From Hemibagrus wyckioides (Eukaryota > Chordata > Actinopteri > Siluriformes > Bagridae): a stretch of 64,000 bases of DNA. The notes under the pieces were generated by a model. That model was not told the DNA's origin and did no database searches. It worked only from the letters and a program-made list of their open reading frames with translations. The stretch lies in the NCBI RefSeq assembly GCF_019097595.1, contig NC_080714.1:6172759-6236758 (forward strand). Reading direction: 5' to 3'. Every line of letters starts with the position of its first letter. Within the stretch, counting starts at the first letter, position 1. Both the position numbers and the translations under genes were made by a program. Shown one piece after another: positions 37,771 to 48,005 of this stretch.

Positions 37771-37806
<36 letters not shown>
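37715..37806. repeat. C-run and (GA)n microsatellite upstream of the receptor gene
   Basis: Runs of ccccacccccc at about 37717-37735, then (GA)n at about 37771-37806. They lie about 0.7 kb before the receptor start codon, within or next to the likely promoter. Confidence 0.9.
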
Positions 37807-37810
<4 letters not shown>

Positions 37811-38496
37811 TGGGGGGAAAGCGGAGTGGGAGGGAATAACCAAGAGCGAAAGAGAGCGTAAGGGTGCAGTGCCACAGTTCACTCGTACATTCGGAGCAGG
37901 AGTGTCACTGCTCTTTGAGCTTTGGCAGTCGAATCACCTTCACTTTATTGCACTCAAGCCACAGCAAAACAAAACAAAAAAAACATCCCAAGCAAATGGA
38001 CTACGTCTACAGGATCTGCCTTTCTTCTGGAATACATGAAGATCTTTTTTGTTTTCTATATATCTAACAAAAAGTAAAGGCACTTTTTTTTTAATGACTC
38101 TCCACAGTACTTTCTCACCTGGACTAGTGTTTCTCCAGCAGTTCGTTTTCTTCAAGACATCTAGAAGATCTTCAAGACGTCCACTGCATGAACTTTTCTT
38201 TTACCTCTACAGGGGCAGATGTATTCGTCAGGATGAGTGATGGTGAAGTTAAAAGGAATCATGTGTTGTGTGACACTGTGGTAATTTACGATCGCTCAAA
38301 TATGTCTGTGTCAAATCAAGCCTCGGTCTAAAGGATCTCCTGCAAAACGCCTGACAAAGAAACCATCTGTGGTCGAGCTCACACGTTAGGGGCCGTAAAC
38401 GCATATCAGGAATGCCATCGCTGGGACTTGTTCACTTTCTAAATGTCAAAACGAAGAGTTAGCTTTTAGTCTTGTAGGTGCCTTTCAACTACGAAG
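37807..38496 (+). promoter_or_regulatory. Putative promoter and 5' leader of the adrb3-like gene
   Basis: The true transcription start is unknown. The leader carries upstream ORFs at 38233-38331 (32 codons plus stop), 38412-38462 (16 codons plus stop) and 38443-38469 (8 codons plus stop). A pyrimidine tract ending in 'ttacctctacag' (AG at 38211-38212) resembles a splice acceptor, so a non-coding 5' exon with an intron is possible. No clear TATA box was found. Confidence 0.3.
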
Positions 38497-39801
38497 ATGA
38501 GCAACGCGACCAATATAACAAATTCAAATGAGACTATGGAAGGTTACAGGTTCCTGATACCTGTTGTGATTATCATCATCATCATCATCATCTTGGGCAA
38601 CCTGCTGGTCATCATTGCGATCGCACGGACAGCCCTGCTCCAGACTGTAACCAACATCTTCATTATGTCCTTGGCATGCGCCGATCTCATCATGGGGGTT
38701 ATGGTGGTGCCCCTGGGTGCCACTATAGTCGTAACAGGTAAATGGCATCTCGGTGAAACATGGTGCAATTTATGGACGTCGGTGGACATCCTGTGCGTGA
38801 CTGCCAGCATTGAGACACTGTGTGCGATCTCAGTGGACCGATACATCGCGATCACCAGACCCCTACGCCACAAGGTGCTGCTTAGCAAGTGGCGCGTTCG
38901 ACTGATCGTGTGCGTAGTGTGGGTCGTGTCTGCTCTCATCTCGTTCCCCCTTGTCATGACCAGGGTTTGGCGGGCTGACCCCATAGATGAGGTTGCTAAA
39001 AACTGCTACGAAGATCCCCACTGTTGTGATTTCATCACGAATACAGGTTTCGCAATTATATCATCAGGCATTTCGTTTTACATCCCTCTAGTCATCATGA
39101 TCTTTGTGTATGCCAAGGTGTTCGTCATTGCTGCAAGGCAGGTGCAGCAAATAGGGAAGAATCGCCAACGTTTCCAGAAGGAAAATCCGTCCAGCAATGG
39201 CAACAACAACCTCCCACGGAACACAAGCAGTAGCAGCCTTACGTCGGGCAAAAGGAAATCCTCGCGACGAAGGCCTTCTAGATTAAGCGTGGTGAAAGAG
39301 CAGAAGGCCTTAAAGACGCTGGGGATCATCATGGGATGCTTTACTCTGTGCTGGCTGCCCTTCTTCGTAGCCAACATCATCAACACCTATGATCGTGACC
39401 TGATCCCGTCGGACGTTTTCCGATTACTAAACTGGCTCGGCTACATCAATTCCGGCCTCAACCCCATAATCTACTGTAGAAGCAAAGAATTCCGTACAGC
39501 CTTCAAGAGCCTCCTAGGATGTCCCTGGCTGCAATTGCCCAGCATGAACTACCTTTATAAGGAGCTTAGGACTCGATGTCCGTGTTTCCTGGGCTTGACA
39601 GAAGCAGGCATGAATGGAGCTTTCCAGAAGCCTGTCAGCTCACAAGGGACAAAACCAGATCCTGTGCCGCAGGAGGACGGAGAAGAAAGTCTAGGAAGCA
39701 GTCAGAGCAGCTACAAGAGCGACAAGCCGTCACCGGGACTCGTTCGCTCCAACAGCAGCACACACTTCAGTTATTGCTCTGAAACGGAGATCGAGTTGTA
39801 A
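38497..39801 (+). CDS. adrb3: Beta-adrenergic receptor, beta-3-like, complete single-exon coding region
   Basis: A 434-residue class A GPCR of the plasma membrane, binding adrenaline/noradrenaline and typically coupling to Gs. Visible motifs: N-glycosylation sequons at N3, N6 and N11; GNLLV (N35); D63 in TM2; C90 with the second-loop cysteines C170/C176/C177; the amine-binding D97; DRY at 114-116; TM5 serines S189, S190 and S193; CWLPFF at 285-290; N293; N312 and Y316; NPIIY at 322-326; C342 as a likely palmitoylation site. The third intracellular loop has PKA-type RRPS (S261). The tail is Ser-rich. Phrases such as TGKWHLG, TRPLRHK and [12 protein letters not shown] favour beta-3, but RRPSRL and [13 protein letters not shown] are also beta-1-like. 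The start is supported by an in-frame stop at 38467-38469 and an A at -3. There is no frameshift. Oddities are the Ile run at 25-32 and a splice donor on the stop codon. Subtype and paralogue (adrb3a or adrb3b) are inferred. Confidence 0.93.
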   Translation: MSNATNITNSNETMEGYRFLIPVVIIIIIIIILGNLLVIIAIARTALLQTVTNIFIMSLACADLIMGVMVVPLGATIVVTGKWHLGETWCNLWTSVDILCVTASIETLCAISVDRYIAITRPLRHKVLLSKWRVRLIVCVVWVVSALISFPLVMTRVWRADPIDEVAKNCYEDPHCCDFITNTGFAIISSGISFYIPLVIMIFVYAKVFVIAARQVQQIGKNRQRFQKENPSSNGNNNLPRNTSSSSLTSGKRKSSRRRPSRLSVVKEQKALKTLGIIMGCFTLCWLPFFVANIINTYDRDLIPSDVFRLLNWLGYINSGLNPIIYCRSKEFRTAFKSLLGCPWLQLPSMNYLYKELRTRCPCFLGLTEAGMNGAFQKPVSSQGTKPDPVPQEDGEESLGSSQSSYKSDKPSPGLVRSNSSTHFSYCSETEIEL

Positions 39802-39842
39802 GTCAAACTTTTTTGTTCTAGCTGGTTAATAAAAAAAATAAA
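39802..39842 (+). terminator. Short 3' UTR with tandem AATAAA polyadenylation signals
   Basis: Two overlapping candidate signals follow the stop codon, at 39828-39833 and 39837-39842. They may serve the unspliced transcript. They lie in A-rich DNA, so chance occurrence is possible. Confidence 0.4.
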
Positions 39843-40295
39843 AATCCACCTTTTCACCAGTAATGCTAATAACGAGCTTATAACTGTCTTAACTTGGCTT
39901 GGCAATGTTCCAAAAGCTACATTTATGCATGTCATCAGCATATCCAGTGCAATATATTAATTTAGGCAGTGATCTTGTTTTATTGTGCTTAGTTCTGGGC
40001 AAATTTTTTACTCTGCATGGTAAACATGTCCAAATAGAAATGTATACATCTTCACCTGTATCACACATGTGAACATGTTTAAGAGGTTTAGCTTCATGAG
40101 TAAAGCACTTTAAGTCGCTACAGATGGGGGGGGGGATTCTTTGAACTTTTTGTGCAACTTGTCATGTTGTGGCCGAGAAAGTTTGTGAAAGAAAAATAAG
40201 TACAGGGTTCATAAGCGCCCATGTTTGCGGTCATATAAGTGGTGGAGTGTTGTTGGACACACATGGTTTTTAAGAAGCCACTTGCTTCCCTCTGA

Positions 40296-40296
<1 letters not shown>
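39843..40296. other. Downstream flank, no gene seen
   Basis: AT-rich DNA. If the receptor gene has a second, tiny 3' exon it could lie here or further on, but no convincing acceptor plus coding tail was identified. Confidence 0.4.

Positions 40297-40334
<38 letters not shown>
40297..40334. repeat. (TC)n microsatellite
   Basis: Nearly pure CT dinucleotide run. Confidence 0.95.
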
Positions 40335-40338
<4 letters not shown>

Positions 40339-40889
40339 AAAAGCCACTACACAGTGAACCAGCAGTGCAGAATAGTTCCTGTGACTCACCGTTTAGCAGC
40401 CGTTTATCAAAGAATATTACACAAGCAAGGAGGAACACTTGGCCCAGTGTAAACATCACCACCTGTCCTGATGCCTGCCATCTTAATATTCATTATACTC
40501 ATTTAGAATTTATAGCTTTTAATAACGCATTAATACGACGGGGAGATTTCACCAGGCACGTATCGGATGCTCTATCCATGGATCAGAGCTACAAGCTGAA
40601 AAACAGAAATCCGAACCGGAAAAAATAAGAGGTTGAGAAGAGGCGGCTGCTGTGAAATAATTCATCTACAAAATAAAACTGATTTAAAAAAAAAAAAAGG
40701 GATTCAGGATATGAGCAGACGTTTGTAACCTGCTTGACCGTAAACTGTTTCAAAAATTATTTACTGCTTAGAGGATTTAACAGATGATAACAGAGGATAA
40801 ACACGGACAGTTATAGAGGGGGGAATAGAAGAAGAATATTTTTTATGGCAAACTGTCTACTCTCTACTGTACTTGCAAACTTTTAAACT
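40335..40889. other. Non-coding interval, no gene seen
   Basis: AT-rich DNA with an A-run at about 40686-40698. No feature recognised. Confidence 0.45.
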
Positions 40890-41225
40890 GAGAAAGAAAG
40901 AGAGAGAGATGCATAGAAAAAAGAGAGAAAAATAGAGAGACAGAGAGAGAGAGGGATTATAGAAACAGAGAGAAATATAGAGAGATCTTAGTGAGAGAGA
41001 GAGAGTGGAGAGAGAAACAAAGTGAGATAGGTATAGAAAAAGAGAGAACAGAAATAGAGAGATAGATAAAGAGAGATTTGAGAGAGAAAAAAGAGAGACA
41101 GATTTAGAAAAAAGAGAAAAAATTGAGAGATATGTAGATAAAGAGAGAGAGAGAGAGAGAAGAAAGAAAGAGCACAAGAATGAGAGAGATAGAAAAGAAA
41201 AAAGACAGAGATTTTAGAGAAAGAT
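40890..41225. repeat. Degenerate purine-rich (GA/GAAA)n tract
   Basis: The plus strand is mostly A and G, with 'agagaga' runs broken by 'ttagaaaa', 'tatagaa' and 'tag' insertions. A short 'cattttcatttcatttcatt' patch follows. Antisense open frames are Ser/Leu/Phe low complexity only. Confidence 0.9.
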
Positions 41226-42146
41226 TTCATTTTCATTTCATTTCATTTTCATCACCATTCATTTTCCCAGTAGGGGTGTACAAACTTTTGCACTTGCTTG
41301 TATTTCTGGAAAGATCTGACTGTTAGTTATCTACACGCTCCTTTACATCTCATTACTTATTATTTTCATTGTGTCCCACATTTACACGGATTGTTTTGAT
41401 GCTCGGTGCAGTGTTTTATTTTAAGTTTGAAGAAGCTGACCTGCGAGACGAACGTTAACCCTTTAGCGTTTTTTTTTTTTTTTGGTATCAATACGACGTG
41501 TTTAATTGCAGACATCGTAGGATGGAGATGTGTAAGTTTGCACGATTAAAGTGAAAACGATACACGGCTACAGGAACCAGCAGCAGAGACTCTTCCTAGA
41601 AACGGCAGAGGAGAGGCTTTAACTCAGATGTTAAAGAGGGGTAGGCGGGCAAACCCTAGAGACCACTGCCTAGCTGAAATGAAGCGGAAAAAATGTCCGC
41701 ACACACACACACACACACACACACATACGGCCTGGAGGGAGGAGGTCTGATTTAATCGACAGTAAGAAAGTAAGAAAATAAACACATTTTTTTCACTCAT
41801 TTGGTCACTAAACCAGCAGCTAAATGTAGATCTCTTCCATCATAAAGACTAGAAAAAGGATTCGCCTTGTTTTTATTATTTAATTCCCCAAAACCCAGAA
41901 GTTTAAGCCAGGAGCTCAATTCGGTTTATTAAGTAAATCCACTCCACATCTGTTGAATTCTTAATTCCGGTCAGATACGGCAGCCGTAAAGTCGTGTTAT
42001 TTTAGACGGCGTTTGAGTAACGAATGATGATTGATGTGGCTGAAGCTGTCTTTAAGGAGGATGCTTATTTATTTATAGATTTGTGGAAGGAGTCTCCAGT
42101 GTCAGGAGTTTTCTGTGCTTTCTGGTTTCTTAATAAGATGACGAAG
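41226..42146. other. Non-coding interval, no gene seen
   Basis: Contains a poly-T run at about 41470-41482 and a (CA)n at about 41698-41725. No coding signal. Confidence 0.45.
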
Positions 42147-42528
42147 CAAAAGAGAGAGAGAGAGAGCACAAGAAAGAGCGAGAAAGAGGGGGAGAGAATG
42201 GCAGAGAGTGAGAGAGAACGACAGAGAGAGAGAGTAAGAGAGAGAGAGGGAGTAAGGGGGAGTAAGAGAGAGAGAGAGAGAGAGTAAGGGGGGAGTAAGA
42301 GAGAGAGAGAGAAAATAGAATGCGAGAGGGGGGGGTAAGAGAGAGAGAGCCTGAAAGAGAGAGAGTAAGAGAGGGAGAGGGCGCAAGAGGGAGAGAGAGA
42401 GAGAAAGAGTAAGAGAGAGGGAGAGAAAGAGGAGGAGAAAATGACAGAGAGAGAGAGCACAAGAGAGAGAGGGAGAAAGAGGGAGAGGGAAAAAATAGAA
42501 TGCGAGAGAGAGAGAGAGAGAGAGAGAC
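42147..42528. repeat. (GA)n-rich purine tract with (G)n interruptions
   Basis: About 380 bp of almost pure A/G on the plus strand, in 'gagagag' runs separated by 'agtaaggggg', 'cacaag' and 'aatagaatgcgag' spacers. The last two spacers recur, which suggests local duplication. Open frames in several antisense phases are compositional. Confidence 0.93.
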
Positions 42529-44122
42529 TATTTATAGCTAAGTGGATGTTTCACAACATTAAATGTAATTATAAAGGGATAAATAAAACACTGTATGATC
42601 ATTAATTCAGTAAAAATAATCTTAATGCTCTGTAAATAATCAGCTTCAGGTTTAGAAGTGTGACTCCAGCACTTCATCCCACTCCTGATTATTTTCCTAT
42701 CACATCATTGGATTTTTTTTTTTCCTATTTCGGTGCATACTTTTAAGATTGCCACTATAAGGACTATTTGACCTTGGCGGATGATGTCACTCAACCTCCG
42801 AGAGCAATAAGCTAGAAACCAATCCGAGTCGAGCGACCTTTTTTTTTTTTTTTCCATTTGCAGAGATGACAGAATAATTTGTCTCGAATTTTACTGATTA
42901 TCTAATCACCATGCTTGAAATATTATGTTACCTGTAATTTGCGTCTAGAAGAACATCTGTTTTTATCGTCTATACGTATACAGAAAGAAGCAGACGCTCA
43001 CTCGGGTTTAATAAACAGCAATCGCGGACAAGATTAGACTCTGATCTCGTTCCAATTTTAACATTTCCGAATACAAGCAACAGATTGTTGTCCAGCAAAA
43101 GATTTTATCCAGACTGGAATTTGCCGGTTTTGTTTTGTTTCGTTTTTGTTTTGTTTTCCAGCAAAAGGAACAAAAGTCACATTACTGGTCAGTGGCACAG
43201 ATCCCTCACGCACGTACCAGGTGTCGGTGTGCTGAGTGAAATCAAATCAGTGCTGTGAACTGCGAGAGGCCCTCGCATATCCTCACGTATCAGCCGTGTT
43301 AAAAGGCTGTTTGCTGAACGCTGATCCGTTCAGACGCCATCCGTCGCGTTAACACGCCGAGCCGTGTGGATGCTGTTAGGAGCTCGGCGCTGTTCCTAAT
43401 CATTCGATGCCAGAGCACGTTGAACGCGTTTCGCTAAGCAGAAACGCCTTTATACTTTTAGGCCCAACGTTCGGTTCAGCTAGTTCAAGATGGTGCTGAT
43501 TATTGACACTCATATTCTGGATGAGGTTTGGATAATGGAAAATAAATAAATAAATAAATCGATAAAAAACAGCAGAAGTGTCGGTCAGGATCTCGGCGTG
43601 CGTCACGGATAATAGCTCCGGCAGCGGTGTTGATTAACAATAAATGGAAGGGCATTTTCACGAGGCCACTTCTGCACTCGCAGATGGAACAGTGATTATT
43701 TCAACGCTGCCTCGACAACAACAAAAAAAAAAAAACGTTCGGTTATGAAACGACTGGAAAAGGAGGTCGGGCCTGGACGGCTTGTGACTGACTGCTGCGT
43801 TCAAACTTTAACGTGCTTGCTCTGCACCGAGATAATATTGAAGTGTGTTTAGTAGCGTGAGTGTATTTAGTGGCATGAGTTTGGAAGCACTCCCAACAGC
43901 TGATAAACGTTATCACTGAGCCACAACACTTCCGCTTCTCAGGAGAGGCTGTTTACCACCTAAAGAGAACACCAGCTCCGCAAACTAAATGTTAACGGAT
44001 CTTCAATTACTGCTTTAGCAGTGAAACGCGCAATGATGAAGCAAAACTGATTCAGAAATATTCTCTAGTGATTACACAACATGGATTTCATCCATGGGTT
44101 AAAATGAAGATTTAATTGTTAC

Positions 44123-44125
<3 letters not shown>
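42529..44125. other. Non-coding interval, no gene seen
   Basis: Poly-T runs lie near 42712 and 42840. A modestly CpG-rich stretch (about 43190-43660) is unlike the surrounding AT-rich DNA but has no ORF or recognisable exon. Confidence 0.4.
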
Positions 44126-44179
<54 letters not shown>

Positions 44180-44265
44180 TATTATTATTATTATTGTATA
44201 CAATTGTTACAATAATAATATTAATAATAATAATAATAATTATTATTATTATTATTATTATTTAC
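44108..44265. repeat. Palindromic (AAT)n/(ATT)n trinucleotide cluster
   Basis: 'aattgttacaataataat' begins at about 44116 and again at about 44204. Each is followed by (AAT)n and then (ATT)n. The AAT and ATT runs are reverse complements and could fold on themselves. Confidence 0.9.
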
Positions 44266-44830
44266 ACTCTCTCTCTCTCTCTCTCTCTCTCTAATATATA
44301 TATATATACATATATATATTAGTGTGCATTTGCATTATATTTTCCTTTTTGTTTATTTATACACAATACACAATACAGTATATTATATTTAATATTTATA
44401 TTGTATTTATATAACAATTTGTTATATTATTTGTTTAACTGAATATATAGAACATTATTCTTATAATATTATTATAAATAATATATTATTTAAATTATTT
44501 ATATTATTCCAATTAAAAATATATTAAATAATTAATTATTATTATTTTCAATTTATAATTATAATACTTTTTTTTTTTTACATATTTATTTATTTTTTTT
44601 TTTAGAATTTTTTCATTTAAATTTCTTTTAACTATAATCTGCATACAGAAGTATTTATACTTCTAAGAAGTAATTTAGTAATTTTCTTTAGTAAGAAAGT
44701 ATTTATATATTAGATATATTATTAAACATCCATTGTTTTTAACAATATTATTAAATAATTGTTAGATATTAAATTAGATATTAAATAGTTATTAACTATA
44801 CATAACTGTCCAGAATTTTTTTTTTTTTTG
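44266..44830. repeat. (CT)n, (TA)n and extreme AT-rich tract
   Basis: A CT run at about 44269-44293 and TA runs at about 44296-44320 are followed by about 500 bp that is nearly all A/T, including poly-T runs. No gene is seen. Confidence 0.8.
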
Positions 44831-47755
44831 TAGCATTATCCTCAAGCTTTCTGATACAGTCATGTAAAGACATTTCTTCTACATATCGACGTTTTGTTTT
44901 GACTCATCGGGTTATTCCTCCCGCGCATGATTAGCAAAAAACTTCACCATCCACCACACGGTAAACAGACCGCCGCATTGGAAAGAGTAACATCACAGTA
45001 AAGAGCTCATCTGTCCAGTGCTGAGACATAAAGTACAAGCTTTTCTAAAACGTTGTGTCAAATCAAGCGATCAGAAAAGCAGCACCTCGTTTACATATCA
45101 CAGGAACAAGCATGGCTTCATCCAAATCGACTGTTTGGCCCTCTGTGGTCATTAGCCATTTTTGTTTTTTGAACACAGTACAGCTAAATAAATCTTTATC
45201 TCTTTATCGTTTCAGGTTTGTTTTGATTCGCTGTTTAGGTGCTGGGCAGTTTCCAAAGAAACCAGAGTGACTTAACTACTGGGGTCGATCTGTCTACACC
45301 CAGTATTTTAGACACATGAATCAGATTCCTGTGTGATATTAAAAAAATAAATAAATGAATAAAACACCAGTCATTTAGGTTAATCAGTAATGCTAGAGAA
45401 GTGACGCAGAACTTTATGTCACACTCACGCATGTCTACTTGCTCACTCATATTTCACAGACTACACAATGCCAGAGCGAGGCGTCGAACCCGACACACTT
45501 CCTGTCGGACTGTTTCATACAATATTTCTGTTTCTGCATTGATGCGAACTGGAGTAAAGTCGTGAAGAAGAAAAGAAGTAGTCATGTTCTGTAACACTAT
45601 CTGTCCCGTGTGCACTAAAGCATATGCTGTGCATTAACAAACACATGCCAGCCGCTGATTACAGCACCGGGCAGTTTAAAAAGAAAAGGAAGGAGGGAAG
45701 GAGATATAAGCAATGAGGTCATGCTTTACTTCAGGATATTAATACAATATGGAGGAATTCTTTCAAAATCAGACGTCTGGGAGGATGCCAGATCTTTCTT
45801 AAGCAAACATTTTGAATATATATATAGAGAGAGAAAGATATTTCCAAAAGATGACATTGGACGTGAGATTTACGTAAAAACGCTGGTGCTGGCGCTTCTT
45901 ACAGATGGATAAAGGGAGGTGATGGTCAGTCAGTCAATCAGTCAGCGAGTCATCATGCTCCAGGTGGTGTGTGTTAAACTGTTTGTTTCAATCTGCTATG
46001 TTTCCAAACATACTAACACATTACTTCATCTAGCACATGGTCTAGCGCCTAGTTTCCAATTGGGGTTCATCATACAAATCAGATGATGCAGAAGGATACG
46101 CGCTTAGCAGGTGTGCGTCTCAAAACGATTCCTCATGCGATCGGCTTCACGGTTTATCTGATATTACTGTGTAATTATGATGATAAAATGGCAGGATGAA
46201 GGGCTTCAGCTTTCGGGTTGTAGGAAAACCATCAAGGATTTCATTTTTATCCATTTAGAGCTACGTTGTGGGACGTCCGTGTGAATTACCACGTTATAAT
46301 GGCTTTATCGTCGTCCCCTCATCAGATTCTTTTACATTAATAAGACAAAACCTGAGTGCAGTTTGTCCTGGACACTCTATTTATCTTTCGGGACTCTTGA
46401 CAATCCTGTGCAGAAACCTTTAGCATATCAACACTGCCAGCTGTGTCACCATAGAAACGATAGACTGCCCTTATAGAAAAGCGAATCAACCAATCAGCTG
46501 TATTCGCGGTAAACCTTTTAAACGGTTTTTCAAATCCTCCATGTCCTGATCTTTCCGTCCGATTTGGCAGACAAATTTGAGACAGCGTTGAATAAATATT
46601 TTAAGACTTGTTTATTTGTACAAGGGCCTCTTTAGCCATTAGAGCGCATTTGCATTCGAAAAATAAACTCAACAGCCAACCTGCTAGAGTGCTTTACGAG
46701 TCGCGAGTTGTAAAAAAAATAAAATAAAATACAAAAATGTAATGATTGATCCAATCAACAGTATGCTGCTATGCGTGGAAGGAAGTCCAGAGAGACTTCA
46801 GTTTGGACGATAAACACACACGCTGACTTCAGGTTTGGACTCTCATCACAGTGGTGGGATTGGAAGAGAGAGGACACATTATAAAACCATTAGCACCCAT
46901 TAAAAGCAAAAACATAGAAGGACGTCTTTTGGAAATCAGGCGGGTGTCTGCAAGAGCAGTTATTCCTTGTAATAAGAGGAGGCAGGGGAGGTCTGGAGGC
47001 TGGACGAGGCGTGCCTTGGCGTGGGATGGATGGAGATTTTGGGTGGCTTTGAAAGCGACTCTGTGCACCACTGGGAACTGCTCAATTGGCTGGTTGTGGG
47101 ACCGACGCCTCACTCGTGCCAAGTGAGTGTGAGCAGGCGAGCGTTAAAGCAAGTCTCGAAGCAAAGGACATGATTCTCTTTTGAAAGAGCAGGCAGGTCA
47201 CAGCTTTCCTAGCCTGCATTGCAGAATGTTTAGTAACATGATGAAGGAAAAGTCCGGGTGGAGGTGTGGGTGAATAGGCTTTATGCTCTGGTTGAGTGAG
47301 TAGGTGTTTTGCTAGATAGAACTGTGCACCTTCCAGTGAAAGCAGAGAGTCTGATCTTCAACCGCAGATTTATTTTCTTAGACAGAGATCTAGGTATGCG
47401 TCCACTACCCACATCAACACACAGGGGAGCTTGCCGTGTCAGTCACGTAGACACGGATGAGAGTGCAGAATTGGCCGGCTTTAAGTGTTTACCAAAGGAG
47501 ACGTTTTAACACATAGGGGCATTCCAACAAATTTCCTAATTTCCAATTTTAACCTTTTCTTCGTTCATTTCAGTTATATTTTTAAACCTTTCTGGTGGAA
47601 ATAGACTTTTTTTTTTTTTTCAATTTAAAAAAAAAAATTATTTATAAAATTTATTATTGAATATTTGACTTTTATACTTTGTGTGGTGAAACAAATAGAA
47701 ACAATTTTAAAAAGGAGCCCAAAAAATGATGTTATGAATCTCCATCTCCTATTTT
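44831..47755. other. Non-coding interval, no gene seen
   Basis: Mixed sequence. Overlapping opposite-strand open frames of about 91-97 codons at 46829-47126 show no recognisable domain. A short TA/GA patch lies near 45815-45835. No known repeat family was identified. Confidence 0.45.
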
Positions 47756-47756
47756 A

Positions 47757-47824
<68 letters not shown>

Positions 47825-47892
47825 ATATGTGGCATCTGCTTGATTTTATTTTTATAATTAAAATGGGGTAAAGTAAATAAATAATTAAACAT

Positions 47893-47955
<63 letters not shown>

Positions 47956-48005
47956 CTTTTCCCAATTTTGATTTTAAACCTAAAATCAAACAGACGCCAC
48001 ATATC
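47756..48005. repeat. (AAAT)n microsatellite plus imperfect inverted repeat with (ATTT)n loop
   Basis: (AAAT)n at about 47758-47826 is followed by a left arm at about 47825-47880, (ATTT)n at about 47891-47953, and a right arm at about 47951-48004. Left-arm segments 'atatgtggcatctgcttga' and 'aatggggtaaagtaaat' are near reverse complements of right-arm segments 'tcaaacagacgccacatat' and 'atttacttttcccaatt'. The arms therefore flank the ATTT loop as a hairpin-forming structure. Confidence 0.85.

Noticed and set aside
38524..39386. Antisense open frames across the receptor gene
   Set aside because: Shadows of the sense coding sequence, with low-complexity Met/Asp runs from the antisense of the ATC repeat and no domain.
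42065..42462. Antisense open frames of about 90-131 codons
   Set aside because: Same artefact from a GA-rich tract on the plus strand.
46829..47126. Overlapping open frames on both strands (97 and 91 codons)
   Set aside because: Opposite-strand overlap with no family resemblance. Probably chance, though an unrecognised repeat cannot be excluded.
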